The translations under genes and the position numbers were made by a program. From positions 84,933 to 148,932 of the forward strand of contig CAYNTJ010000005.1 of the NCBI GenBank assembly GCA_964400515.1: DNA of 64,000 bases, written 5' to 3'. Below are positions 25,533 through 34,556 of the stretch, piece after piece (position 1 is the first letter of the stretch; every line of letters starts with the position of its first letter). The notes beneath the pieces were generated by a model that saw only the letters and a list, made by a program, of their open reading frames with translations, was not told where the DNA came from and ran no database searches. The stretch comes from JAAYHV01 sp964400515. Its GTDB lineage: Bacteria; Bacillota; Clostridia; Peptostreptococcales; Anaerovoracaceae.

Positions 25533-26012
25533 CTATTTATGATAACTTTCATTTCTAATTATCTTAAAGCTTCTATAAATCTGCTCTAAAAGTATCACCC
25601 TCATCATTTGATGAGGAAACGTCATCCTTGAGAAAGAAAGCTTGAAGTCTGCTCTTTTAATAACCTCATCCGACAATCCCAAGCTCCCGCCTATAATAAA
25701 AATTATATCACTAATACCCTTCAATGCAAGCTCTTCAATTTTTTCTGCCAATTCCAAAGAATTCAGATTTTTCCCTTCGATGGCTAAAGCTATTATGTAA
25801 TCGTTTTGATTAACGCAGGAGAGAATCTCATGACCCTCTTTTTTTATTACGTTTTTCTCATCCGCCTCGGATGGATTGTTTGGAAGCTTCACTTCCTTTA
25901 GCTCGGTAATACTTACCTTTGCATATCCGCTAATTCTTTTTGAATACTCTGTTACTGCATCCTTCCAATATTTTTCTTTTAATTTTCCTATACAAATTAT
26001 CTTAATGTTCAT
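25533..26012 (-). CDS. rlmH: 23S rRNA pseudouridine-1915 N3-methyltransferase
   Basis: A 159-residue SPOUT methyltransferase with IKIICIGKLKEKYW at the N-terminus, IIGGSLGLSDEV (SAM knot) and the C-terminal FSRMTFPHQMMRVILLEQIYRSFKI block that defines RlmH. It methylates pseudouridine 1915 in helix 69 of 23S rRNA. It overlaps the walJ-type gene by 11 bases. Confidence 0.96.
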   Translation of the reverse strand: MNIKIICIGKLKEKYWKDAVTEYSKRISGYAKVSITELKEVKLPNNPSEADEKNVIKKEGHEILSCVNQNDYIIALAIEGKNLNSLELAEKIEELALKGISDIIFIIGGSLGLSDEVIKRADFKLSFSRMTFPHQMMRVILLEQIYRSFKIIRNESYHK

Positions 26013-26820
26013 TATTCAACCTATATAATTTACTTGCCTTATTTTTAGTGGCAATGTCTATATTTACATCTCTGCCTATTATTAAATCATTCTCTTCCAA
26101 AATATTTGACATTACAATTCTTGCATTGTAATAATCATTGTTTTCAGAGCTAATATGACCCAAGAGTACATCGGGTATAGTTTTTTTTACCCTGCAGCTT
26201 AAAGCATCACAAAGGGCTTTTGCCGCTGTTTCATTGGACAGATGTCCCAAATCACTAAGTATTCTTCTTTTGGTGGCATATGGGTATGACCCAACCTCCA
26301 GCATAGCCACTTCGTGGTTTGATTCCAGTAAAATTATATCTGCATCAGCCATTTCATCAAGCATATCCCCCGTCACTATCCCGGTATCTGTGATTACTAC
26401 TATTTTGTCATTATCACATTGAAAGGAATATCCAACGGGCTCTTTGGCATCATGGGACAAATTAAATACCCTGACCATAATGTTTTCAATGTAAAAAGCA
26501 TCTCCGGCAGTAACAATTCGCTTTCTCTCGTTATCAATGGAAATCATTCTGCTTGAGGCCATTTCCGTTCCTCTGCTACAATAAATTTTCGCTTCGGAAA
26601 AAGTTTTTGCTGCTATACCAATACTTTTAATATGATCTATATGTTCATGGGTAATCAATATTCCCTTAATATGATTAAATGGTATCGAGTATTCGTTTAA
26701 TGCGTCTTTAATTCTTTTACCGCTTACTCCCACATCTAATATTATTCCGGCTTTTTCGTTGAATAAAATATATGAATTTCCGGAACTGCTACTAGCCACC
26801 GAAAAAAAACCTAGGCTCAT
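26002..26820 (-). CDS. WalJ/YycJ-type metallo-beta-lactamase-fold hydrolase
   Basis: A 272-residue MBL-fold protein. The metal motif is THEHIDHIKS (HxHxDH), followed by NLSHDAKEPVGY, TDTG and ESNHE. This pattern fits the WalJ/YycJ group, usually encoded near rlmH in Firmicutes and linked to cell-division coordination. A ribosome site (AGGGGGGAC) precedes the ATG. It is the first gene of the run that continues through rlmH into the ATP synthase genes. No walR or walK gene is nearby. Confidence 0.85.
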   Translation of the reverse strand: MSLGFFSVASSSSGNSYILFNEKAGIILDVGVSGKRIKDALNEYSIPFNHIKGILITHEHIDHIKSIGIAAKTFSEAKIYCSRGTEMASSRMISIDNERKRIVTAGDAFYIENIMVRVFNLSHDAKEPVGYSFQCDNDKIVVITDTGIVTGDMLDEMADADIILLESNHEVAMLEVGSYPYATKRRILSDLGHLSNETAAKALCDALSCRVKKTIPDVLLGHISSENNDYYNARIVMSNILEENDLIIGRDVNIDIATKNKASKLYRLNNEH

Positions 26821-26895
26821 TTTTGTCCCCCCTAATGATTGAATATATAGATTATATCATAAAAACCATCAATTTATGGTAAATTAAAAAAAAAA

Positions 26896-26920
26896 GTGCT
26901 AAACCTTTTTGGTTTAGCAC
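26896..26920 (-). terminator. Intrinsic terminator of the acidic lipoprotein gene
   Basis: GTGCTAAACC and GGTTTAGCAC form a perfect ten-base-pair stem with a five-base loop, and the minus strand continues with a run of ten T residues. It lies ten bases after the stop codon at 26929. Confidence 0.9.
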
Positions 26921-26928
26921 AAATCTTT

Positions 26929-27573
26929 TTATAGTCTGCTAAAATTAAAGTCTAAACTTGTTATCATTCCATGAACATCATCAATATATGAAGCATCCAA
27001 TCCAAGCCCCCAAATTATGACTATATAATCGAATCCGCCATCCGGGGTTTTAGGCCCTACTAAAGCATAATATTCATTTGTCCAGCCGGAAGAACCATCC
27101 GATTTAAAGCTGAATCCATTTAACCCTGCAACTTCAACTTCTGCCACAAGGTCTTTTTTTGATGCATAGGTTTCAAGATACTCTCTTGCACTGGATTCTC
27201 CACCTTCGGCAGCAATTATCTGTACCATCAGGAAGGTATTTAGCAATTCAACCCCTGCGTCCTGGGGTCTTACGGTAATTGTAGCAAGGGTTTCTTCTGA
27301 ACTGTAAGCTGTATCTTCGCTTGCAATATAACCATCGGGCACAGTCACAGTGATTGCCCCTTTAGAGCGATCCGTATATTCTCCACCTTCTACTACAATA
27401 ATTTCTTTCTCTTCAATTTCTTCCTCTTCCTCAGTTTCCTCTTCTATATCTTCATTAACCTCTTCGTTGGTAGTCACTTCTTCTTCACCCTGTTTCTCAT
27501 CATCAGATGAACCACAAGCGGTAAACATTATGCTTAAAGTTAAAATCAATAATAGTATTAATATCCTTTTCAT
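26929..27573 (-). CDS. Lipoprotein with an acidic Glu-rich linker
   Basis: A 214-residue protein with a signal peptide and lipobox FTAC (Cys20). A very acidic spacer of about 40 residues (mostly Glu, about residues 24-60) follows, then a globular domain of about 150 residues (GAITVTVPDGY ... LDFNFSRL) that I do not recognise. The domain resembles surface proteins fitting a PsbP/DUF-like fold, which is a guess. The gene is monocistronic, with its own promoter (TTGTTT, 17 bases, TATAAT at 27633-27605) and a strong terminator. The linker would hold the domain away from the membrane. Confidence 0.75.
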   Translation of the reverse strand: MKRILILLLILTLSIMFTACGSSDDEKQGEEEVTTNEEVNEDIEEETEEEEEIEEKEIIVVEGGEYTDRSKGAITVTVPDGYIASEDTAYSSEETLATITVRPQDAGVELLNTFLMVQIIAAEGGESSAREYLETYASKKDLVAEVEVAGLNGFSFKSDGSSGWTNEYYALVGPKTPDGGFDYIVIIWGLGLDASYIDDVHGMITSLDFNFSRL

Positions 27574-27604
27574 AGTTAACTTCCTCTCTCATAATATATT
27601 TAAA

Positions 27605-27633
27605 ATTATACTATATAATTTCCCCTGAAACAA
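27605..27633 (-). promoter_or_regulatory. Sigma-A promoter of the acidic lipoprotein gene
   Basis: TTGTTT (27633-27628) and TATAAT (27610-27605) with a 17-base spacer on the minus strand, about 32 bases before the ATG. Confidence 0.7.
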
Positions 27634-27664
27634 CAAGTTAATTTTAAAGAAATTTTTAAAAAAA

Positions 27665-27690
27665 GACTGAACTCTTCATTGAGTTCAGTC
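27665..27690 (-). terminator. Intrinsic terminator after the LolA-like lipoprotein gene
   Basis: GACTGAACTC and GAGTTCAGTC form a ten-base-pair stem with a six-base loop, followed on the minus strand by seven T residues. It lies about 37 bases after the stop codon. Confidence 0.9.
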
Positions 27691-27727
27691 AATTAATTGA
27701 TTTTGAATTTTTTAATCGTTTTTCATT

Positions 27728-28405
27728 TTACCATGAAAAGGATTGTAGATTAATATCGGACGGAACCTCGAATTCACTGTCGTCTATACCAATAGTCATC
27801 TCTTCAATTTCATAAACAAAGCCTTCTCCTGTTGTTGAATCTATAGCTTCCATTCTCATTACTATACCATATTTTTGGCTGATCCACATCTTTGCAGAAG
27901 ATGATGTAACCATATCTTTGCTTTCAATAACATAGCACTTCTCGCCGTTAATCGTTTCTGTACCTAAATTGTCAAAATCCACAGGATCTACTTGCTCTTG
28001 AAAATCACTTATATCAAAGCTGTCATTCTCCGCATCTCCATCAGACATGGTAATTACCGTTCCGGTTTTTTGTTGAGGATAGTAAACTGTAGTTTCATTT
28101 GTTTCATAATTAATAATGCTTACAACTTCCTGTCCCTCCATACTTGTGGATGTTTTAAACAAATCATCCTTCATCCAAGTAGTAACTCTTGAAGTCATTT
28201 CTCCCGATGTCATGGTTTGTGTATATGAAATTCCGTCACTTAAATAATCTTCAGACTTAGAAAAAAGTTCAGTCAAATCATCCAGACCTTCGGAAACCTC
28301 TTCTCCTCCATTGTCCACATCAACTTCTGAAGAATCAGAACAACCCACAAAGGTCATCATAATTGTCATCATAAATACAATAAATAATACTAAATATTTT
28401 TTCAT
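27728..28405 (-). CDS. LolA/RseB-like secreted lipoprotein
   Basis: A 225-residue lipoprotein (lipobox FVGC, Cys22). The mature part resembles the LolA/DUF4412 outer-membrane-lipoprotein-sorting fold: repeated beta-strand phrases such as TSRVTTWMKDDLFKTS, NYETNETTVYYP and AKMWISQKYGIVMRMEA. In Firmicutes such proteins are surface sensors or carriers of unknown ligand. The gene stands alone between terminators. GGAGGT lies before the ATG. Confidence 0.72.
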   Translation of the reverse strand: MKKYLVLFIVFMMTIMMTFVGCSDSSEVDVDNGGEEVSEGLDDLTELFSKSEDYLSDGISYTQTMTSGEMTSRVTTWMKDDLFKTSTSMEGQEVVSIINYETNETTVYYPQQKTGTVITMSDGDAENDSFDISDFQEQVDPVDFDNLGTETINGEKCYVIESKDMVTSSSAKMWISQKYGIVMRMEAIDSTTGEGFVYEIEEMTIGIDDSEFEVPSDINLQSFSW

Positions 28406-28476
28406 TGAATACCTCCTTTAATTTATATAACTTCTACTTTAAAACTAGCAGAATACCAGCCTTAAGTCAACCTAAA

Positions 28477-28506
28477 AATCGGCAGACATATAATGTCCGC
28501 CGATTT
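28477..28506 (-). terminator. Terminator after hbd
   Basis: AAATCGGC-GGACAT pairs with ATGTC-TGCCGATTT across a small loop (one mismatch), and the minus strand ends with TTTTTAGG. It lies about 20 bases after the hbd stop. Confidence 0.8.
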
Positions 28507-28525
28507 CTCTAATTTATATTAATAA

Positions 28526-29371
28526 TTATTTGCTGTAATCATAAAATCCTTTTCCGGATTTTCTACCAAGCAAACCGCCTCTAACCATTTTTCTAAGCAA
28601 TGGATGAGCTCTGTATTTAGGATCACCAAACTCTTTGTATAGTACATCCATTATTGCCAAACACACATCCAGTCCAATTAAATCGCCCAATTCCAAAGGT
28701 CCCATCGGATGATTAGCACCAAGCTTCATTGCAGAATCTATTCCTTCCGCTGTGGCAACGCCATCGGCATATATTCCGATTCCTTCATTAATCATTGGAA
28801 TTAATACTCTGTTTACTACAAAGCCGGGAGCTTCTTCAACTTCAACCGGAGTTTTATTTAATTCTTTTGAAAGATTAACTATAGTCTCCATTGTTTCATC
28901 AGATGTAGCTAATCCTCTAATGATTTCTACTAATTTCATCATTGGTACCGGATTAAAGAAATGCATGCCTATAATTCTGTCCGGTCTATTTGTAGCTGCA
29001 GCTATTTCAGTGATGGATAAAGATGAAGTATTTGTAGCTATTATAGTTTCAGGCTTACATAATTCATCTAATTCTTTAAATAAAGCTTTCTTTGATTCCA
29101 TTTCCTCAGTTGCCGCTTCTATTACCAAATCAGCATCCGCAATAATGCTAATATCAGTTGAACCTTGAATTCTTCCTAATATTTCGTTTTTTGTTTCCTC
29201 AGTGATTTTTTCCTTTTTAACCAACCTGTCAAGATTTTTTGTAACAGTTGCCATGCCCCTTTCAACAGAAGATTCTCTTCTTGCTCTCATTACAACCTCG
29301 TGACCATCCTGTGCTAAAATCTGGATTATTCCAGCTCCCATAGTACCAGTTCCTAATACGCCAACTTTCAT
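28526..29371 (-). CDS. hbd: 3-hydroxybutyryl-CoA dehydrogenase
   Basis: A 281-residue NAD-dependent dehydrogenase with N-terminal Rossmann loop GVLGTGTMGAGI, the catalytic His in GMHFFNPVPMMKLVEIIRG and the C-terminal LGANHPMGPLELGDLIGLD block. It reduces acetoacetyl-CoA to 3-hydroxybutyryl-CoA in butyrate formation, or the reverse. No other butyrate gene (thl, crt, bcd) is in the window. A promoter and a Rex-like operator precede it, in keeping with NADH-controlled expression. Confidence 0.95.
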   Translation of the reverse strand: MKVGVLGTGTMGAGIIQILAQDGHEVVMRARRESSVERGMATVTKNLDRLVKKEKITEETKNEILGRIQGSTDISIIADADLVIEAATEEMESKKALFKELDELCKPETIIATNTSSLSITEIAAATNRPDRIIGMHFFNPVPMMKLVEIIRGLATSDETMETIVNLSKELNKTPVEVEEAPGFVVNRVLIPMINEGIGIYADGVATAEGIDSAMKLGANHPMGPLELGDLIGLDVCLAIMDVLYKEFGDPKYRAHPLLRKMVRGGLLGRKSGKGFYDYSK

Positions 29372-29404
29372 AATAATTTCCTCCTAAATAAACTAGTAAA
29401 TATA

Positions 29405-29422
29405 TTGTTAATAAAATAACTA
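29405..29422. promoter_or_regulatory. Rex-like operator before hbd
   Basis: On the minus strand the sequence TAGTTAT-TTTA-TTAACAA matches the clostridial Rex consensus TTGTTAA-N4-TTAACAA, with a perfect right half and two mismatches in the left. It lies just downstream of the predicted hbd start point. Confidence 0.6.
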
Positions 29423-29434
29423 ATCTCTCAGTAC

Positions 29435-29462
29435 ATTATAACACTTTATTATTAATTGTAAA
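29435..29462 (-). promoter_or_regulatory. Sigma-A promoter of hbd
   Basis: TTTACA (29462-29457) and perfect TATAAT (29440-29435) with a 16-base spacer on the minus strand. Confidence 0.7.
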
Positions 29463-29476
29463 GTCTTAATTACCAA

Positions 29477-32400
29477 TTAGATATAGTTATATTTATTCCC
29501 CTCAAAATCCAAATCAAACTTACAAATACCTTTATATTTGCAATAATCACATTCCGTTCTATTGCTTTTTTTCGTCAATTTAACAGGTTCTATACTGATA
29601 TTGCCTTCTACTATATTTCTGCTTATTTTTTTTGCGGCATTTTGTGCCTTTTCTTCCAGTTCAACAAATTCTTCTTTGCTAAGGGATGAAGCCCTACCCG
29701 AAGATACCCATTTTTCTGTTTTTTTATCATATTTTACTTTTATGAAATCCGAAGGTTCATAATTCTCAAATTTATCACAATTTACCAGATCATCAATAAT
29801 ATAATCCTCCGAAACAAATATACCATCAAGTCTATATGCTTGCTTAAGCTCTTTTTCAATACCGGCTTCAAGATTCTCGTTGCTACTTTCATCTGCTTTA
29901 AACATTTTTTCCTTTATGAGAAAGTAAAAGACTCCGGCTGTTTCCTTTACATTTTCTTTAGCCGCAATTAAGTATAGCATCAATTGAAGTCTAAAGCCTT
30001 TTTCTACTTCATCTTTATCAAATTTTTCAGTACCGGTTTTATAATCTATTATCCTAACTGTGTTATTCTTTAAATAATCACATCTGTCTATTTTACCTTC
30101 AATGAAAACCTTGGTTCCATCCAAATCTATAACAATGGGCTGAATTAAGCCTTTTCTTCCAAAGCTTTCCTCAAAATATGCTTTGTCCACATTGGAAACT
30201 CTCATCTGTATAACCATATTCCACGCGGCTTCTTTACATATATCCTTTATTCTTTTTAGTCGATACTCTTCCCTTTTATTTGACAGTAACAGTCCTCCTC
30301 TGTACTCCTGTGCATAGGCGTCTAATATGGTTTCCACCAATATATCACAATCTTTTTTTGTAATTGTTATCCATTTTGAATCAACGGATTTAATGGCAAT
30401 GTTATCTTCTGTTAATTCCTTGGATAATCTCATCAAACACTCATGATATATATCACCTATTTCCCTCCCTTCGGATTTATATGTCCTTAATTCTTGTGGT
30501 TTTAGGCCATACTGAACATAATGCTCGAAGGGGCATCTTGTGTACTTTTCCAGCCTTGACGGGCTAAACGAAAAGCTTCCGTCCTTCATAAACAGGCTTT
30601 TTATCAGTTCGTTACTAATGGGATCTTTGCTGTTATCTTCGCAAATTCCATCAATTAGTTTATTAAGATTAGCAGGATCATTATCCATAAACCATTTATA
30701 CACATCCGTCCAAACTGTATCTGTGATTTTTTCTTTTCTCTGCAGGAACTCCGTCAAATGTCTTAAAGTGCTATTCCTTCCGCTTACTAATGCAAAGGGG
30801 TTATCTTGATTTATAACATCCTTTTCTGTGTTAATTAGGGGAAATATGTATTTAATCTCATCTATTATGGATGAAGGCTTCATATCATTCCCCTCCACAT
30901 CTGACATGCTGTATGATAATATGAGCTTTTCCTTTGGCTTGGAAATGTTTCTGTAAATCGCTGCCATTTCTTCCAATTGTAGGCTTTCTTCGTTTCTGGC
31001 TACTAAATGGCCGTTATTTATTAAAACATCTTTTTCCTCAGCAGATAAAAGATTGTTGGCGGAAGGATTACTCGGCAGTACCCCTTCATTTACACCTGCT
31101 ACAAAAAGAACCTTTATTTCCCCAAGCCTTGTACGTTGATTGTTACCCATTACCAATTCATCAACCTTAGGCGGGATTACACCAACCTTCACATATTTCA
31201 AGCCTATCAGATAAGTTTCTAGGAATCTGTTTAATGAGAATTCTTCTTCACCCAATATTTCCACAAGCTGATTCATGATATCAAAAGATGTGTTCAAAAT
31301 TTGCTTATTTTCCAAAGCCTCTTCCAAATACCCCATATCCCTTTGTTCATTGCATAGACCTTCTATTCTATTGTCAAAATCCATTTCTTCGATTAAATAA
31401 TCATAATAGTTCAGGGCGAAATCCTCATATGTTTTGCATTGGCTTATGATTTGCTCCAATTTAACAATCGGGTTTATTATCCTTGCTCTTATATCTTCTA
31501 GCCTTGATAATTCAATGTCCGAATACTCAAAACTTCCGTACTTTATTTTTTCCTTCCACATACCACCTTTTAGGGAATATTTATTGGCATAAATTTCAAA
31601 AATTTCCAAATCATCCCTGTCGATGTCGTATAGTCCTGTTTTTAGCATGGCAAATACATCATCGGTGGTATAACCCCTGTTAATAAATTCCAATTGGTTA
31701 ATAATAAAATGGACAATGGGTGAAGAAGAAATATTTTTGGTTTTATCGTGAAAAAGACTTATTCCATACTCATTAAAAGTTCTTTCCATTATTGAACCCA
31801 TTTTATTTGTATCATTACAGATAATCCCAATATCTCTTAGCCTATAGCCCTCCTGCATAACCAAATTAAAAATATTTCCGGCTATTGTTTCCGCTTCGTA
31901 ATAAGGGTTTGCCGCTTCAACAATCTTGATATTTTCCGGTTTGCAATCTTCATATTTTATCATATCATGATTTTGAAATGCCGCTTCAAGTTTTTTTAAA
32001 TCAGAGGCTTTATCAATTTCATAGCTATCAGGTATTTCAAATTCATATACCTCTTTAGTATCATTTTTTATCCTTTCGATAAGCCTTCCCGTTAAAACAA
32101 ACTGTTTATCTTTGGATTCCTTATCATAGCTAAACACAAGATTTACAGATTTGGCCTTTTGTGATAACTCCTTTACCAGGTTAGACATAATAACATTCAT
32201 GTTTTCAAAGCCATATATCCATAGGTCTTTTTCTTTTATTTCATCCGAGTCTAAAATAACTTTTATATATTTATCTACGAAATCTTCATTGTCCAAATAC
32301 TTATTTTCTAAAACTCGCTCATATTCATTAAATATTATTTTTATATCTTCTATTTTGTCCTTTAACGTACCTTCTATCTTGTCAATGGCATTTAAAGTAT

Positions 32401-32785
32401 TAATGTTTCCACCGTTTTGTTTAAACTCTATTATAAAATCGCTGACAAGATCAATAAAAGCCTCTTTATCCGATATACCCTTAAAGGCTTTAAGATTTTC
32501 TTTGTTGTCCTTAATAATCCTGCCTATTAACATATGTCTTCCGTAGCTATCGATTATCTGGGGCATCTCAATATATTTGTCATTAATTAGTTTTCTTCCC
32601 AAACCAAAAACATCAGTAATTTCCATATCTATTATACATGGTAACCCCAAATACTTTAGCGCCTGCTTTTCAGCAGTAAACTTGTATTGATCGGGCACTA
32701 AAATAATGGTATTGCCTTGAATACTATCATATACAAATTTTTCCAGATTCAAGCTATTGCGACCATAATAGATGTTAATCATCAC
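29477..32785 (-). CDS. addB: ATP-dependent nuclease subunit B (AddB/RexB), without adjacent addA
   Basis: A 1102-residue protein, close to AddB length. The C-terminal PD-(D/E)XK nuclease is recognisable (FIEGKIDRCD and VRIIDYKTG). The iron-sulfur staple cysteines are in YTRCPFEHYV (about residue 755) and ECDYCKYKGICKFD near the end. The N-terminal helicase-like part has lost the usual Walker A GxxGSGKT and reads YYGRNSLNLEKF. AddB partners AddA in double-strand-break repair. In most Clostridia addA follows addB, but here hbd does. The start overlaps the end of the phosphatase gene. Confidence 0.85.
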   Translation of the reverse strand: MMINIYYGRNSLNLEKFVYDSIQGNTIILVPDQYKFTAEKQALKYLGLPCIIDMEITDVFGLGRKLINDKYIEMPQIIDSYGRHMLIGRIIKDNKENLKAFKGISDKEAFIDLVSDFIIEFKQNGGNINTLNAIDKIEGTLKDKIEDIKIIFNEYERVLENKYLDNEDFVDKYIKVILDSDEIKEKDLWIYGFENMNVIMSNLVKELSQKAKSVNLVFSYDKESKDKQFVLTGRLIERIKNDTKEVYEFEIPDSYEIDKASDLKKLEAAFQNHDMIKYEDCKPENIKIVEAANPYYEAETIAGNIFNLVMQEGYRLRDIGIICNDTNKMGSIMERTFNEYGISLFHDKTKNISSSPIVHFIINQLEFINRGYTTDDVFAMLKTGLYDIDRDDLEIFEIYANKYSLKGGMWKEKIKYGSFEYSDIELSRLEDIRARIINPIVKLEQIISQCKTYEDFALNYYDYLIEEMDFDNRIEGLCNEQRDMGYLEEALENKQILNTSFDIMNQLVEILGEEEFSLNRFLETYLIGLKYVKVGVIPPKVDELVMGNNQRTRLGEIKVLFVAGVNEGVLPSNPSANNLLSAEEKDVLINNGHLVARNEESLQLEEMAAIYRNISKPKEKLILSYSMSDVEGNDMKPSSIIDEIKYIFPLINTEKDVINQDNPFALVSGRNSTLRHLTEFLQRKEKITDTVWTDVYKWFMDNDPANLNKLIDGICEDNSKDPISNELIKSLFMKDGSFSFSPSRLEKYTRCPFEHYVQYGLKPQELRTYKSEGREIGDIYHECLMRLSKELTEDNIAIKSVDSKWITITKKDCDILVETILDAYAQEYRGGLLLSNKREEYRLKRIKDICKEAAWNMVIQMRVSNVDKAYFEESFGRKGLIQPIVIDLDGTKVFIEGKIDRCDYLKNNTVRIIDYKTGTEKFDKDEVEKGFRLQLMLYLIAAKENVKETAGVFYFLIKEKMFKADESSNENLEAGIEKELKQAYRLDGIFVSEDYIIDDLVNCDKFENYEPSDFIKVKYDKKTEKWVSSGRASSLSKEEFVELEEKAQNAAKKISRNIVEGNISIEPVKLTKKSNRTECDYCKYKGICKFDLDFEGNKYNYI

Positions 32786-33423
32786 ATCACCTCAAAAAGT
32801 TCCATCGGTTCTCTAATTATATATTTGGGTTTAAAAATATCTGACATCTCATCCAAATCATAGGCCATGCCCCAGGAAACAAGAACTGAATCTATACCGG
32901 CGTTATTAGCACAACCAATATCAAATTTTGTATCCCCCACCATTATAGTTTCTTCAACATTCACTCCCATTTTTTTAATGGCAATTAATGCAGGTTCAGG
33001 CTCAGGTTTATGTATAACAGTATCATCACACGTTACAATTTCATCGAAATATTTCATTAAGTCAAAATGCTCCAGATATTTTAAAGTTGTATTTCTCAAT
33101 CTGGAAGTCACAATTCCGATTTTTATTTTTCTTTCTTTTAATCCAATCAAAAGCTCTTCGATGCCATTAAAGATTTCTATCTCTTTTTCACTGTTACTTA
33201 TTTGATACTCCCTATATTTTTCAATAGCTTTTTTTGTATCTATTTTAGGCATCATGTTTTTCATGGAATATTCAAGAGTTTCTCCAAATGTCTTCAATAT
33301 CTCCTTTTCATCTCTCTTTTTACCTTCAAAATGTAAAAACGCATGTTGCCAGGAATTGATAATAAGCTTATTTGTATCGATTATTGTTCCATCAAAGTCG
33401 AATATTACGGCTTTTTTTATCAT
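32782..33423 (-). CDS. HAD-family phosphatase (PpaX/Gph-like)
   Basis: A 213-residue HAD hydrolase with motif I DFDGTIIDTN, motif II VTSRLRN, lysine in the HKPEPEPAL stretch and motif III MVGDTKFDIGCANNAG. The fold and length fit pyrophosphatase PpaX or phosphoglycolate phosphatase. It begins three bases after prfB, so it may be co-transcribed with secA-prfB. The exact substrate is not readable from sequence. Confidence 0.82.
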   Translation of the reverse strand: MIKKAVIFDFDGTIIDTNKLIINSWQHAFLHFEGKKRDEKEILKTFGETLEYSMKNMMPKIDTKKAIEKYREYQISNSEKEIEIFNGIEELLIGLKERKIKIGIVTSRLRNTTLKYLEHFDLMKYFDEIVTCDDTVIHKPEPEPALIAIKKMGVNVEETIMVGDTKFDIGCANNAGIDSVLVSWGMAYDLDEMSDIFKPKYIIREPMELFEVM

Positions 33424-33425
33424 TG

Positions 33426-34554
33426 TTAATTAACCTTTCCTTCTATAGAATCCTTTTTTAATTTCTCTGAGATAAAGTATTCAATATCCCCATCCATAAC
33501 AGCATCCACATTACCTTTTTCCGCCCCGGTTCTATGATCCTTTACCAATGTATATGGTTGAAAAACATATGACCTTATCTGAGCTCCCCAAGTAATTAGT
33601 GAAAAATCACCCTTTAAGTCGTTAATATTTTCTTTATGCTCCTCTTCTTTAAGCTTAGCCAGCTTTGCACTGAGCAATTTCATGGCAACTTCCTTATTCT
33701 GGTGTTGGGAACGTTCATTTTGACACGTCACCACTATGTTGGTTGGGATATGGGTTATACGAATTGCGGAATCGGTAGTATTAACATGTTGTCCTCCGGC
33801 GCCACTGCTTCTATATGTGTCTACACGTATATCTTCACTATTTATCTCAATATCGTAATCATCTTCAACCTGTGGTGTTACTTCAATAAGAGCAAAAGAG
33901 GTCTGTCTTTTACCTGCGGCATTAAAAGGCGATATTCTTACCAATCTATGAACCCCATGTTCATTTTTTAAATAACCATAGGCATTTTCCCCTTCAACCA
34001 TTATAGTTGCACTCTTAATCCCCGCCTCTGTATCATCTTGATATTCTACTACGCTTACCTTGAATCCCTTTTTCTCGCAATATCTTACATACATTCTATA
34101 AAGCATACTCGCCCAATCCATGGCGTCTACGCCTCCGGTTCCGGCATGAACTGATAATATGGCTCCATTGGCATCATATTTACCTTTAAGTAAGGTTTTG
34201 ATTCTAAGATTATCTATTTTTTCGTGAATACAATCTAATTGATTTCCCAGCTCCTTTAACTCTTCCTCGTTTAGTAACTCCCTGTCCTCTTCAAATATTT
34301 CTATCATAGAAAACATATCATCTAAAGTGTTTTCAATCGATTTGTATTCATCTATTGAATCCTCCAGACTTTTTTTAACAATCAAAAGATTCTTAGCCTT
34401 ATCGGGATTGTCCCACAAATTATTGTCATTCACAAGGCCGTTTATTTCTTCAAGCTTTTTTTTGATTCCCACAAGGTCAAAGAGACTCTCCGATTTCTTT
34501 AAACTGTCCCTTAGCTTTAGCCAATTCTGTTTTTATATATTCCATATCTATCAT
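33426..34554 (-). CDS. prfB: Peptide chain release factor 2, made by +1 frameshift
   Basis: RF2 with a GGQ motif (SSGAGGQHVNTTDSA) and the SPF specificity motif (VRISPFNAAGKRQTSF). The first 25 codons are in a different frame, from the ATG at 34554 (MIDMEYIKTEL) to an in-frame TGA at 34479-34477. A +1 shift at CTT-TGA-C then continues as DLVGIKKKLEE to the end, giving about 373 residues. The shift makes RF2 synthesis depend on its own level. The gene starts three bases after the secA stop, with AAAGGA in its end. Confidence 0.96.
34476..34491 (-). other. Programmed +1 frameshift site in prfB
   Basis: The minus strand reads GGAGAGTCTCTTTGAC: a Shine-Dalgarno-like GGAG just upstream of the slippery CTT-TGA-C, as in the classical prfB recoding element. 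The TGA is codon 26. Confidence 0.95.
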
Positions 34555-34556
34555 AA

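Noticed and set aside
27350..27628. Serine-rich plus-strand frame opposite the acidic lipoprotein
   Set aside because: It is the antisense of the Glu-codon run (GAA/GAG read as TTC/CTC), without a ribosome site or homology.
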